Assembly: GCA_042093735.1 (NCBI GenBank)
Contig: JBELEM010000001.1
Coordinates: forward strand, 1 to 64,000
Direction of reading: 5' to 3'
DNA: 64,000 bases
Source: Hellea sp042093735
Lineage (GTDB): Bacteria; Pseudomonadota; Alphaproteobacteria; Caulobacterales; Maricaulaceae
Position 1 is the stretch's first letter. Each line of letters starts with the position of its first letter. The notes beneath the pieces were generated by a model. That model was not told where the DNA came from. It made no database searches and worked only from the letters and a program-made list of their open reading frames with translations. The translations under genes were made by a program, and so were the position numbers. Shown one piece after another: positions 9,108 to 17,630 of this stretch.

Positions 9108-10664
9108 ATGAAATATGCATTTTTTTTGATATTTATCTTTTTTCAGAATTTAGCTTTTGCACAAAATATAGAAGTTTTAGAGCTAGAAACAGCTCGGATT
9201 TATGACCCTGGTGTATCAGATGCTGAGACTGACATGATGGATGCTAACCTTTGGAAAGGTACCTCAGCACTCACAGCCATGAGTTTAATTAATAAAATCC
9301 CAACAAAGACTTCAAGTAAAACAGGTAGGAAATTAATAAGAGCTGCCATATTATCAGGCGGAGTGCCTCCAGAGGGGGAAAGGATAAAATATGTTAGTGC
9401 TCGTCTAAGGTATGTAATGAAAATGCATGACAAAGATGCGCTCAAAACTTTAATGGCAGGTTATGCCGATTATGTTCACTTACCCAAGACAAGAGTTGAG
9501 TATGCTTTAGGAAGAGATGATATTGTGTCAGCTTGTGATATATCTGACAATTTAAAACATAATAGGGGCTTGCCCTATTGGATAAAGATTAGAGTTTTTT
9601 GTAACATTAACCGTGACGAGTTAGCTGCTGCCGGATTAGCCGTCGAACTGCTCCAGAATATCGGATATCAAGATAGGCGATTTTACGAATTGGTCGACTT
9701 TTTATTGGGCTACTCTGAATACACACCAAAAATTACCAATAATCTTGACCCTTTGATAGGTGCAATGGAATCTAGAGCTAAAAATTCTGATATTCAAAAG
9801 TTAATGATTGAAGCTAGCAATGATAAACTCAATTTAAATGAGACAATGGATATAATTAATCAGCTTTCTAATCAAATAAAATATGATCAAGTAGAAAAGC
9901 TCTTAATAAACGGCATTATCAACAATAAAAACATACAAATTGAACAGACGCCAATCAATCAACCCCAACCCATAATTAATGATGGTAATGCAAAGCCTTC
10001 AATTGAAAAACAAAGTATAATGGATGATAAAAGCTTATTTTCTATTAAAATGTTATCTTCTATATTGAACAAAGCAGATACACACACATCGTTTTCTCAT
10101 ATTGTTAAATCACTCGACAAGCGATTAGCCAATGTCAGTTTTGATCAAATGGAAGCCTCTGATATAGGTGTTTTTGTTCGAGCAAGCTTGGAAAGAAAAG
10201 ACTATGCTTTATTAAATGAGCTTTATGAAGAATTGCCTGATGGAGGCCAAAAAACTAAAATAATGATTATTCTGGCTATATTAGAAAATACTTATAATTC
10301 AGCGAATTTTCTGATTAATTTAGAGGCCAGTTCTTCGGATACAGACTCAGAATATTATCTTTCAGATAGAGATATTTTTATATTGTCCTCTTTGAGAGTA
10401 AGTTCTCCTTTACCTTTTTTGAGTACGATTGAGGGTAAAGGAGAAGGAAATGGGTTTGCAGTCAGGGCGGGAGATATTCTTTTGCTTAAATCATCCGCTA
10501 GAAACTTTTCTGTTGCTGAAACTGCATTGCGCGCTGCAATTATTCTTGAAAATAGCCCACTGAACGATACTGGTATTTATGATATTATTGATGCTTTGAT
10601 AAGTGCTGGGTTAACCGGATTTGCTAAAGATATAGCTATTGAGGATTTTGTTAGACGATTATGA
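9108..10664 (+). CDS. Exported helical-repeat protein of unknown function
   Basis: The ATG at 9108 is preferred over one 30 bases upstream, because it gives a clean signal peptide (hydrophobic residues 4-15, cleavage after LAFA, mature protein from QNIEVLE). The upstream start would place non-signal residues first and overlap the 46-residue ORF. The mature protein is about 500 residues, with alternating helices rich in Leu and Ala, no cysteine motif and a central low-complexity Gln/Asn/Pro stretch (about residues 285-320). This suggests a periplasmic alpha-solenoid with two halves. The stop overlaps the xerD start (ATGA), so it is probably coexpressed with xerD. No function is assigned. Confidence 0.8.
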   Translation: MKYAFFLIFIFFQNLAFAQNIEVLELETARIYDPGVSDAETDMMDANLWKGTSALTAMSLINKIPTKTSSKTGRKLIRAAILSGGVPPEGERIKYVSARLRYVMKMHDKDALKTLMAGYADYVHLPKTRVEYALGRDDIVSACDISDNLKHNRGLPYWIKIRVFCNINRDELAAAGLAVELLQNIGYQDRRFYELVDFLLGYSEYTPKITNNLDPLIGAMESRAKNSDIQKLMIEASNDKLNLNETMDIINQLSNQIKYDQVEKLLINGIINNKNIQIEQTPINQPQPIINDGNAKPSIEKQSIMDDKSLFSIKMLSSILNKADTHTSFSHIVKSLDKRLANVSFDQMEASDIGVFVRASLERKDYALLNELYEELPDGGQKTKIMIILAILENTYNSANFLINLEASSSDTDSEYYLSDRDIFILSSLRVSSPLPFLSTIEGKGEGNGFAVRAGDILLLKSSARNFSVAETALRAAIILENSPLNDTGIYDIIDALISAGLTGFAKDIAIEDFVRRL

Positions 10665-11572
10665 CTAATGATTACTTGATAGAGTCTTTTTTAGAGATGA
10701 TGAGTGCTGAACGAGGTGCATCTGAAAATACTTTATCAGCATACCAGTGTGATATGCGGGACTGGAGGTTTGCTATACGTGATAAAAGCTTTTTAAAATT
10801 AGGAACAGGGCATTTAGAGGCTGTATTAGCAAGATGGCAGAGGGAGGGCATAGCTGCTTCTACGGCTGCTAGAAAACTTTCGACATTAAAACAGTTTTTT
10901 TTATTTCTTCAAACCGAAGACAATAGAAAAGATAACCCAGCCAATAATTTAGACCGACCAAAGCAAGGGAGACCCCTTCCAAAGGTGTTGTCAGAAGCAG
11001 AGGTTAATCAATTGTTTTTGATTGCAGAAAAAGATACCACTCCAAAAGGAATTCGTCTGCTTTGTATGTTAGAAATTCTTTATGCAGGAGGTTTGCGTGT
11101 ATCAGAACTTGTAACTCTAACTGTGAAGTCAACAAATAGGCGCGATAATTGTTTATTAATTAAAGGTAAGGGCGGGCGTGAGAGATTGATACCCCTCACA
11201 AAACTAGCAAAAAATATTATTGAAAAATGGATGCAAGTTCGTGAATTAACACTACCAAAAGGATTTGACCCTAATAAGTACTTTGATGAATTTCTTTTTC
11301 CTACTAATTCTAAAAGTGGCCATATTACCAGGGAAAGATTTGCTCAACTTTTAAAAATACTTGCGGTAGCCGCAGGGTTAAATCAAGATAAGGTGTCTCC
11401 CCATATATTGAGACACGCCTTTGCTACTCACCTGTTGTCTAATGGTGCGGATTTAAGGTCTGTACAAACATTATTAGGTCATTCAGATATTTCTACGACA
11501 CAGATATACACACATGTTCTAGACAAACGGATGAGAGAGCTAGTAGAGAGTAAACACCCTTTAGCGAATTGA
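10661..11572 (+). CDS. xerD: Tyrosine recombinase XerD
   Basis: A site-specific recombinase that, with XerC, resolves chromosome dimers at dif during division. The 303-residue length is right. An N-terminal SAM-like core-binding domain (residues 1-90) is followed by the catalytic domain. The catalytic set is complete: R146 (GGLRVSEL), K170 (KGKGGRE), H248 and R251 (HILRHAF), H274 (LLGHSDI) and nucleophile Y283 (IYTH). Placement next to aroK is common in alphaproteobacteria and argues for host XerD rather than a mobile-element integrase. It overlaps the upstream gene by 4 bases. Confidence 0.95.
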   Translation: MTNDYLIESFLEMMSAERGASENTLSAYQCDMRDWRFAIRDKSFLKLGTGHLEAVLARWQREGIAASTAARKLSTLKQFFLFLQTEDNRKDNPANNLDRPKQGRPLPKVLSEAEVNQLFLIAEKDTTPKGIRLLCMLEILYAGGLRVSELVTLTVKSTNRRDNCLLIKGKGGRERLIPLTKLAKNIIEKWMQVRELTLPKGFDPNKYFDEFLFPTNSKSGHITRERFAQLLKILAVAAGLNQDKVSPHILRHAFATHLLSNGADLRSVQTLLGHSDISTTQIYTHVLDKRMRELVESKHPLAN

Positions 11573-11576
11573 AATT

Positions 11577-11858
11577 ATGCCAAAAAAAAGACACTACCAT
11601 CCGGACCTTGAACAAGACTTAAAAGCTTTTCTACATGAATTATGTAATGACTGGGATTTTTGTGCGGAAATTAAAGTTAAGGATTTACTATTAAACAAAT
11701 ACAAAACTTTAACGCCAAAAATATTTTCTGATACTTTAATAGTAGCTGAGGGCATGAATCTTAAAACTGCTCATCATTGGCAAAGAAGGCTGAAGCGCCG
11801 GTTTGTGCAGCGTTATGGTAATGAAGTAAATGAAAGAATTTGGAAAGATTGGCAGTAA
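11577..11858 (+). CDS. Small basic protein of unknown function downstream of xerD
   Basis: It starts 4 bases after the xerD stop and encodes 93 residues. The start is lysine-rich (MPKKRH), with a conserved-looking middle (HELCNDWDFCAEIKVKD) and an arginine-rich helix near the end (WQRRLKRRFVQRYG). No signal peptide or membrane segment is visible, so it is likely cytoplasmic. The basic helix could bind nucleic acid, but nothing identifies it. Tight spacing suggests cotranscription with xerD. I do not recognise a family. Confidence 0.65.
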   Translation: MPKKRHYHPDLEQDLKAFLHELCNDWDFCAEIKVKDLLLNKYKTLTPKIFSDTLIVAEGMNLKTAHHWQRRLKRRFVQRYGNEVNERIWKDWQ

Positions 11859-11970
11859 GTTTTTTTTATTGTTTTAAAATGATGACTTTAGAAAATAAGA
11901 ATACTTATGGTTGAGGTTTACAAAAAATAATTCATTGATAAAATTAAAATATGTATATTTTTATTTTGGA

Positions 11971-11976
11971 TATAAT
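11971..11976 (+). promoter_or_regulatory. Candidate -10 box (TATAAT) immediately upstream of accA
   Basis: A consensus TATAAT lies only five bases before the accA ATG at 11982. Transcription would be expected to start at or within a base or two of the start codon, giving a leaderless mRNA. No good -35 is seen 16-18 bases further upstream, and no Shine-Dalgarno precedes the ATG. The assignment is tentative in such AT-rich sequence. Confidence 0.3.
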
Positions 11977-11981
11977 GTAGC

Positions 11982-12926
11982 ATGGCACGAACCTATCTTG
12001 ATTTCGAGAGAAATATTGCCGAACTTGATAATAAAATAGTATTGCTTTCCCAAAAAAAGGGAAGTCATGATCAAAATGTATCTGATTTGAAGGAAAAGTC
12101 CAAATTACAACTTAAGGCTTTATATTCGAAGCTAGGTGCTTGGGAAAAAACCCAAGTGGCTCGCCACCCTTCCAGGCCTCACTTTAGTGAGTATATAAAT
12201 AGTTTTGTAACTAGCTATACGCCCTTATCTGGAGATAGAAAGTTTGGAGAAGATTGTGCCTTATTGGGAGGGTTGGGAAAAATTCGAGGTAGAAGCGTTC
12301 TAATCATGGGACATGAGAAAGGTAAAGATACTGAAACACGTCTGAAACATAATTTTGGGATGGCTCAACCAGAGGGTTATCGTAAAGCCGTACGATTTAT
12401 GGAGCTTGCTGAAAAATTCAACATACCAATTATTAGTTTTATCGATACTGCAGGCGCTTATCCTGGTAGGGGTGCGGAGGAGCGTGGGCAAGCAGAGGCT
12501 ATAGCGCGTAGTATTGATAAGGGCCTATCTGTTCGCGTGCCTTTTATTTCCATAATATCTGGTGAAGGCGGATCGGGTGGTGCTGTAGCAATAGCTACTG
12601 CAGATATTGTCATGATGTTAGAGCATTCCATTTATTCTGTAATTTCGCCAGAGGGCTGTGCATCTATACTCTGGAGAGATGGTGATCGTGCTAAAGATGC
12701 TGCTAAAGCGATGAAAATTACGGCCCAAAACTTGAAGCGATTAGGGATAATAGATAAAATTATTAAAGAACCAATTGGCGGTGCACATCGATCTTCCGAT
12801 GAAATGATAAAGTCCGTTGAAGTTTCTATAGTCAAGTCTTTGGACGAGCTTTGCAGAAAATGCTCTTCCGAGCTTGTAACGCAGCGTAGAAATAAATTTT
12901 TAAATATTGGCCGGAGCTTGTTATAA
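11982..12926 (+). CDS. accA: Acetyl-CoA carboxylase carboxyltransferase subunit alpha
   Basis: AccA pairs with AccD to transfer the carboxyl group from biotin-BCCP to acetyl-CoA, making malonyl-CoA for fatty acid synthesis. The 314-residue length fits. Motifs include FERNIAELDNKI at the N-terminus, HEKGKDTETRLKHNFGMAQPEGYRKA, the oxyanion-hole region IDTAGAYPGRGAEERGQ and the crotonase-like SGEGGSGGA. The gene stands alone after a 123-base AT-rich gap and may have its own promoter and little or no leader. A terminator for the convergent porin gene begins at its stop codon. Confidence 0.97.
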   Translation: MARTYLDFERNIAELDNKIVLLSQKKGSHDQNVSDLKEKSKLQLKALYSKLGAWEKTQVARHPSRPHFSEYINSFVTSYTPLSGDRKFGEDCALLGGLGKIRGRSVLIMGHEKGKDTETRLKHNFGMAQPEGYRKAVRFMELAEKFNIPIISFIDTAGAYPGRGAEERGQAEAIARSIDKGLSVRVPFISIISGEGGSGGAVAIATADIVMMLEHSIYSVISPEGCASILWRDGDRAKDAAKAMKITAQNLKRLGIIDKIIKEPIGGAHRSSDEMIKSVEVSIVKSLDELCRKCSSELVTQRRNKFLNIGRSLL

Positions 12927-12929
12927 AAA

Positions 12930-12948
12930 AGGACCCACAAGGGGCCCT
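12930..12948 (-). terminator. Rho-independent terminator for the TorF-type porin gene
   Basis: Read on the minus strand, AGGGCCC, a five-base loop and GGGTCCT form a seven-pair stem with one G-U pair, followed at once by a run of six T. It lies about 27 bases past the porin stop. On the plus strand it lacks a T run after the stem, so it serves the minus direction. Confidence 0.75.
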
Positions 12949-12974
12949 ATAAAAATTATTGTATGAATTTTTTA

Positions 12975-13697
12975 CTAAAATCCTGCTGATATGCCTGCTC
13001 CAAAGAATAACAAGTTGTCTTTGGGGTTTCCGGCTAAAGTTTTCTCAAAATTTAACATATCGTCTGAGTTGAGCGCGTAAGTTGCGCCAAGATAAACTGA
13101 AACATCATCTGTTAGTGAGTAACCTAACGATGCGGAAGCTGACCCGTACTCATATGAAAATCCATCACCATCTACTAAACCTACTGAAGCGCCTAAATCA
13201 AAGCTTGTTTTGTCACTTGTAGGGATACTGTGGCTTAGCCCCCCCTCGAGAGTAAATGCTTTAAGAGTTAAGTCGTAGTAAGCTGATGCAGAAGGTGACA
13301 GAGGTAAATCAAAGCCGAGGCTTGTATAAATCTCATAAGTACCAGCGCCGCCGCCATCAGTTTCAAATAAACTACCGCCTTGGGGATAATGATAGTAAGT
13401 AATGCCTACGTCGGTGCTAACAAGGTCTGAAAGCGAGAAGCTGTAACTAGCATATAAGTCAATCTCATCCCCTGCTGTTATAGATGTGTCACCAACACCG
13501 GTTGAAAACCAAGCACCGGCCGTAAAAGCTCCTAATGATGCTTCAACACCCGACTGAACAGCACTATCAGCTAAACTTACGCCTCTAAAAACATAATCAC
13601 TAACGTAGTCGACCGATGTAGAAACGCTTACGTCCTGGGCATTTGCAGTTGCTGTTAATGCTAGAAACATTGTTGTACTTAAGAGTATCTTTTTCAT
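12975..13697 (-). CDS. TorF-family putative outer-membrane porin
   Basis: A 240-residue exported beta-barrel protein. The start at 13697 (MKKILLSTT) is chosen over an upstream ATG, because it has a strong GGAG site and yields a clean signal peptide ending TANAQD. The mature part begins with the family pattern VDYVSDYVFRGVSL and consists of alternating amphipathic strands rich in Ser, Gly, Tyr and Leu, ending in an aromatic residue (AGF) as outer-membrane barrels often do. The family (TIGR02001-like) is widespread in proteobacteria and its cargo is not established. The gene has its own terminator and a promoter region with repeats, so it is likely a single-gene unit. Confidence 0.85.
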   Translation of the reverse strand: MKKILLSTTMFLALTATANAQDVSVSTSVDYVSDYVFRGVSLADSAVQSGVEASLGAFTAGAWFSTGVGDTSITAGDEIDLYASYSFSLSDLVSTDVGITYYHYPQGGSLFETDGGGAGTYEIYTSLGFDLPLSPSASAYYDLTLKAFTLEGGLSHSIPTSDKTSFDLGASVGLVDGDGFSYEYGSASASLGYSLTDDVSVYLGATYALNSDDMLNFEKTLAGNPKDNLLFFGAGISAGF

Positions 13698-13748
13698 AAT
13701 TATCTCCATTATATTATTATTAAGCATGTAAGCTTTGAAACTCCTACT

Positions 13749-13829
13749 CACAGATAAATAACGCACAGTTTTAGTATATAATTTTGTAATGCATTTGCAG
13801 AATACGCATTTGCATGATGCTTATCTGTG
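13749..13829. promoter_or_regulatory. Repeat-bearing control region upstream of the porin gene
   Basis: Two structures are visible. CACAGATAA (13749-13757) and its exact complement TTATCTGTG (13821-13829) form a widely spaced 9-base inverted repeat. Between them, GCATTTGCA occurs twice as a direct repeat (13791-13799 and 13806-13814), a 15-base period. The half-site resembles the TGCAAAT arm of the Fur-like sites near 46.4-46.8 kb but lacks the central TGATT. A regulated porin promoter is inferred. Confidence 0.35.
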
Positions 13830-13926
13830 CACATGTTATTAATAATGATGCACCGTGGGGCACCAAACAATATATTTTTAAAACAGAATATCGAAAGTAA
13901 GTAGTTTAAAAGCTATGGGGGGGGTA

Positions 13927-16602
13927 TTAATTAGTTTTTCCGCAACATTTCTTAAATTTTTTGCCTGAACCACATGGACAAAGACTATTCCTAGAAATGC
14001 CTTCAAAGTCTTTTTCTGATAATTGAGGCTTATTACCTTTTGTAGTATTCATCATATCCATCGGTGACCTAGCCGAGTCTTTTATTTTCTGAACTTTTTC
14101 AATACGCTCCTGTTGCCGCTGCATTTGTACATTAATTAACAACCGAGTAACTGCTTTGGTAACGCCCTCCCTTAGGTCAGTTAATAGTCTGTCAAATAAT
14201 GTAAAAGCCTCTGACTTATACTCATTAAGCGGATCTCTTTGGCCATAGGCGCGCATCCCAATTACCGATTTTAAGTTATCTAATTGCTGTAAGTGATCGC
14301 GCCAATTTTGGTCAATAACCTGTAAAAGAAGTTGCTTTTCAATACGTTGCATTTCTTTAGACTCGATTCCACCTGTTAGTTGCTCGAATGCTTCATCTGT
14401 GGACTTTTTTAAGCGTGTCAACATTTCTTCATCTGCGATTCCCTCTTCTTTTGCCCATTCTGAAAAAGGAATATCCATCGCAAGGTTTTCTTTTGTTTTT
14501 TCAGTAAGTTTAACTATGTCCCACTGCTCTGCGTAAGCTTTTTTAGGGACATAAGTTTCAATAAGGTCTTCACAACATTGATGTCTGAAATCTTCTATCA
14601 CATCTGAGACATCGTCGTCTGTCATAAATTCCATACGCTGTTCAAATATAGTTTTTCTTTGGTCATTCATCACGTCATCATACTTTAATAGATTTTTCCG
14701 AATATCAAAATTTCGTGTTTCTACCCTAATTTGTGCACGTTCTACTGCTTTGGACATAAAGCGGTTAGTTAGCTCTTCGCCTTCCTCCCAGCCCATTTTT
14801 CCCATCATTGCTTTTAGCCTATCCCCACCAAAAATTCTCATTAAATCATCTTCAGTTGATAGATAAAATTTTGATCTTCCTGGGTCACCCTGTCTTCCAG
14901 TACGACCTCGAAGCTGGTTGTCAATTCTTCTTGATTCGTGCCTCTCTGTTCCCAATACATAAAGGCCACCGGCCTCTATTGCTTGTTTCTTGAGCTTTTC
15001 TACTTCATTGGATATTTTTTCTTCAAGTTTTTTCCGTTTTGTATCTGATAGGCCTTTCGGTATCTCATGTTCCAAACGCATATCCAAGTTTCCGCCTAAC
15101 TGTATATCTGTTCCTCTTCCCGCCATATTTGTTGCAATAGTAATAGCGCCCGGTACGCCTGCCTGAGCAACTATGGAAGCCTCTTCCTCATGAAAACGAG
15201 CATTTAAAACTCTATGTTTAATACCTTTTTCTTTTAAAAAAATCGAAAGCGACTCAGATTTTTCAATTGATACAGTACCGACGAGCATAGGCTGATTATT
15301 CTTAGATGCGGCTGATATTTCTTTTACAATTGCATTAAACTTTTCTTTTTCTGTTCTGTAAATTACGTCATCATTATCAATTCTTTGAATAGGCCTGTTT
15401 GTAGGGATAATTAAGACATCTAACCCATATGTTTCAGCAAATTCACTGGCTTCGGTTTCGGCAGTACCTGTCATCCCAGAAAGTTTGTTGTAAAGCCTAA
15501 AATAGTTTTGCAGTGTTACTGAAGCTAAAGTTACGTTTTCAGGCTTAATATCTACCTTTTCCTTAGCTTCTATTGCTTGGTGAAGGCCTTCAGAGAGTCT
15601 TCTGCCATCCATCATTCTTCCCGTGAACTCATCAATTAAAACTACTTCATTTTTTTTAATGATGTAGTCTTTATCTTTGATGAAAAGCTTATGGGCTTTT
15701 AACGCTTGGTTAATGTGGTGAACTATTGTTACATTTTCTATATCGTAAAGACTATCGCCTTCCAAAAGATTCTGACTTCTTAATATATTTTCAATTTGCT
15801 CATTGCCGGATTCATTAAAAGTAGCTGTTCTTGCTTTTTCATCTAATTCATAGCCATCATTAGTAATAAGGGGAATGAATTCATTTATTGTACGGTAATA
15901 TTCTGATTTATCATCTGTAGGTCCCGAAATTATTAAAGGCGTTCGAGCTTCATCGATTAATATAGAGTCAATTTCATCTATGATCGCATATGCATGTCCA
16001 CGCTGGGACATCTCATCAAGAGTGTATTTCATATTATCGCGCAGATAATCAAAACCAAATTCGTTATTAGTTCCATATGTTATATCGCAATCATAAGCTT
16101 CTTTTCGCTCATTTCCATATGCTTCATGATTATTAATGCAACCAACAGTCATTCCTAGAAAGTTATATATTTGCCCCATCCATTCTGCGTCACGACTAGC
16201 AAGATAATCATTTACGGTTACTATATGCACGCCATTACCGCTTAAAGCGTTCAGGTAAGCCGCTAAAGTTGATACAAGTGTTTTCCCCTCACCTGTTCGC
16301 ATTTCTGCAATTTCCCCTGTATGAAGTGTAATGCCGCCTATGAGTTGGACATCATAGTGACGTTGCCCTAGTGTTCTTTTTGCGGCTTCACGAACCGTAG
16401 CAAAAGCTTCTGGCAATAAGTCATCAAGCTTTTCACCCTTTTGCACGCGTTTTCTAAATTCGGTTGTTTTAGATTTTAGCGCACTATCGCTTAAAGCCTC
16501 ATATTCTTTTTCAAGTCCATTAATCATGTCAACTATAGGGCGTAGCTTTTTTAGCTTCCTATCATTTTCTGAACCGAAAATCTTTCTTGCTATCCCTAAC
16601 AT
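13927..16602 (-). CDS. secA: Protein translocase ATPase SecA
   Basis: The motor ATPase drives preproteins through SecYEG at the inner membrane. The start at 16602 (MLGIARKIFG) is preferred to one 11 codons upstream, because AAGGAG lies just before it. The 891-residue protein has nucleotide-binding domain 1 with MRTGEGKTLV and DEIDSILIDEART, the preprotein cross-linking domain, nucleotide-binding domain 2 (NMAGRGTDIQLGG), the helical scaffold/wing domains and a C-terminal zinc-binding SEC-C motif (CPCGSGKKFKKCC) that recruits SecB. It is divergent from the ppiC lipoprotein gene, a known alphaproteobacterial arrangement. A run of eight G lies just past its stop. Confidence 0.97.
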   Translation of the reverse strand: MLGIARKIFGSENDRKLKKLRPIVDMINGLEKEYEALSDSALKSKTTEFRKRVQKGEKLDDLLPEAFATVREAAKRTLGQRHYDVQLIGGITLHTGEIAEMRTGEGKTLVSTLAAYLNALSGNGVHIVTVNDYLASRDAEWMGQIYNFLGMTVGCINNHEAYGNERKEAYDCDITYGTNNEFGFDYLRDNMKYTLDEMSQRGHAYAIIDEIDSILIDEARTPLIISGPTDDKSEYYRTINEFIPLITNDGYELDEKARTATFNESGNEQIENILRSQNLLEGDSLYDIENVTIVHHINQALKAHKLFIKDKDYIIKKNEVVLIDEFTGRMMDGRRLSEGLHQAIEAKEKVDIKPENVTLASVTLQNYFRLYNKLSGMTGTAETEASEFAETYGLDVLIIPTNRPIQRIDNDDVIYRTEKEKFNAIVKEISAASKNNQPMLVGTVSIEKSESLSIFLKEKGIKHRVLNARFHEEEASIVAQAGVPGAITIATNMAGRGTDIQLGGNLDMRLEHEIPKGLSDTKRKKLEEKISNEVEKLKKQAIEAGGLYVLGTERHESRRIDNQLRGRTGRQGDPGRSKFYLSTEDDLMRIFGGDRLKAMMGKMGWEEGEELTNRFMSKAVERAQIRVETRNFDIRKNLLKYDDVMNDQRKTIFEQRMEFMTDDDVSDVIEDFRHQCCEDLIETYVPKKAYAEQWDIVKLTEKTKENLAMDIPFSEWAKEEGIADEEMLTRLKKSTDEAFEQLTGGIESKEMQRIEKQLLLQVIDQNWRDHLQQLDNLKSVIGMRAYGQRDPLNEYKSEAFTLFDRLLTDLREGVTKAVTRLLINVQMQRQQERIEKVQKIKDSARSPMDMMNTTKGNKPQLSEKDFEGISRNSLCPCGSGKKFKKCCGKTN

Positions 16603-16733
16603 TGGGGCTCCTTGCTGGCAAAAGTAGTATTGCACAGATAACTTTTTAAATGCTTTTTGGTGACTTAGGGATGCTCTTGCTCTAAGTCAATGAAATGGAA
16701 CAAACAAAAAGCTATAAATTTTCGTGGAAAAAC

Positions 16734-17630
16734 ATGCTGAAGTCTAATTTGATAATATCGACTATTGTTTTTTTGAGTGCAGTACTCACCTCTTGCGGAG
16801 GCAAACACCTCTCACAGGCTCAACCTGATCTTCTTAATGGAGATACTGATTTTGTGGTCGCAGAGGTTAATAAAACTCAGATTTTTTTCGTAGATATTGA
16901 AGAGCTTGCAATATCACGTGCTCTCATTAGTGAAGGTGAAACTTTAAAGTTAGGCTCCGAAACTTATAAGGTTGTTCTAAACGAGGCTATCGATCAGCGC
17001 CTATTAGCTCTTAAGGCATTAGAGAAAAAACTAGATCAAGAACCTGAAGTCGTAAGGCGTCTAGCAGTCGCTCGAGAGTTTACTCTAAGTAATGTGATGT
17101 TAGAAAAACAAATTAAGAATAAGATTAACGAAAGAACTATAGAGAAATTATATCTTGAGCAAAAGTATCTAAGAGGGCAAAGGGACGAAGTCCAGGTTAG
17201 ACACATATTGGTAGAAGACTTTAAAGTAGCATCTGAGGTGACTATGAAGTTGTCCGAGGGAGAAAATTTTGATGATTTAGTTTCCGAATATTCCAAGGAT
17301 ATCTACACTAATGAAAGTGGTGGAATTTTACCATACTTTTCCAAAGATATGATGGATGATGAATTCTCAAAGTTAGCATTTTCTTTGACCATAGGTGAGG
17401 TTTCATCTCCCGTCGAAACAAAAGATGGTTGGCATATTGTACAGATGTTAAAGCATAGAAGAGCCCCGCAGCCTGAATTGTCTGAAATGAGAGAAAGCAT
17501 TATAGATTTTATGACTTACGATGAGGTCAATAGTTTACTTTCTAAGCTTCGAAAAGAAAGTATAATTAAATTGAATGATTTATCAGAGATACATCAGGAA
17601 AGATCTCAGGATTTTACCGAAAATGACTAA
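16734..17630 (+). CDS. PpiC/parvulin-type peptidyl-prolyl isomerase lipoprotein
   Basis: A periplasmic folding factor that isomerises X-Pro bonds in newly exported proteins. The start at 16734 places the lipobox LTSC at Cys21, a normal lipoprotein length; an in-frame ATG at 16695 would give an unusually long 33-residue leader but cannot be excluded. An N-terminal helical SurA-like chaperone region is followed by one rotamase domain with VRHILVEDFKVA, EYSKDIYTNESGG and PVETKDGWHIV. About 298 residues. It is divergent from secA and overlaps argJ by 8 bases, which links export and folding functions. Confidence 0.88.
   Translation: MLKSNLIISTIVFLSAVLTSCGGKHLSQAQPDLLNGDTDFVVAEVNKTQIFFVDIEELAISRALISEGETLKLGSETYKVVLNEAIDQRLLALKALEKKLDQEPEVVRRLAVAREFTLSNVMLEKQIKNKINERTIEKLYLEQKYLRGQRDEVQVRHILVEDFKVASEVTMKLSEGENFDDLVSEYSKDIYTNESGGILPYFSKDMMDDEFSKLAFSLTIGEVSSPVETKDGWHIVQMLKHRRAPQPELSEMRESIIDFMTYDEVNSLLSKLRKESIIKLNDLSEIHQERSQDFTEND

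Noticed and set aside
10661..11572. XerD as part of an integrative element
   Set aside because: The gene lies in the standard aroK-xerD chromosomal setting with no att repeats, tRNA, or phage genes nearby.
11859..11981. Possible small gene or RNA between the xerD operon and accA
   Set aside because: The gap is AT-rich with no stable hairpin, no ORF with a ribosome site and no tRNA-like arm.
13767..13926. Possible tRNA or sRNA between the porin gene and secA
   Set aside because: No cloverleaf, T-loop (GTTCRA) or terminator is visible; only the repeat elements listed separately.
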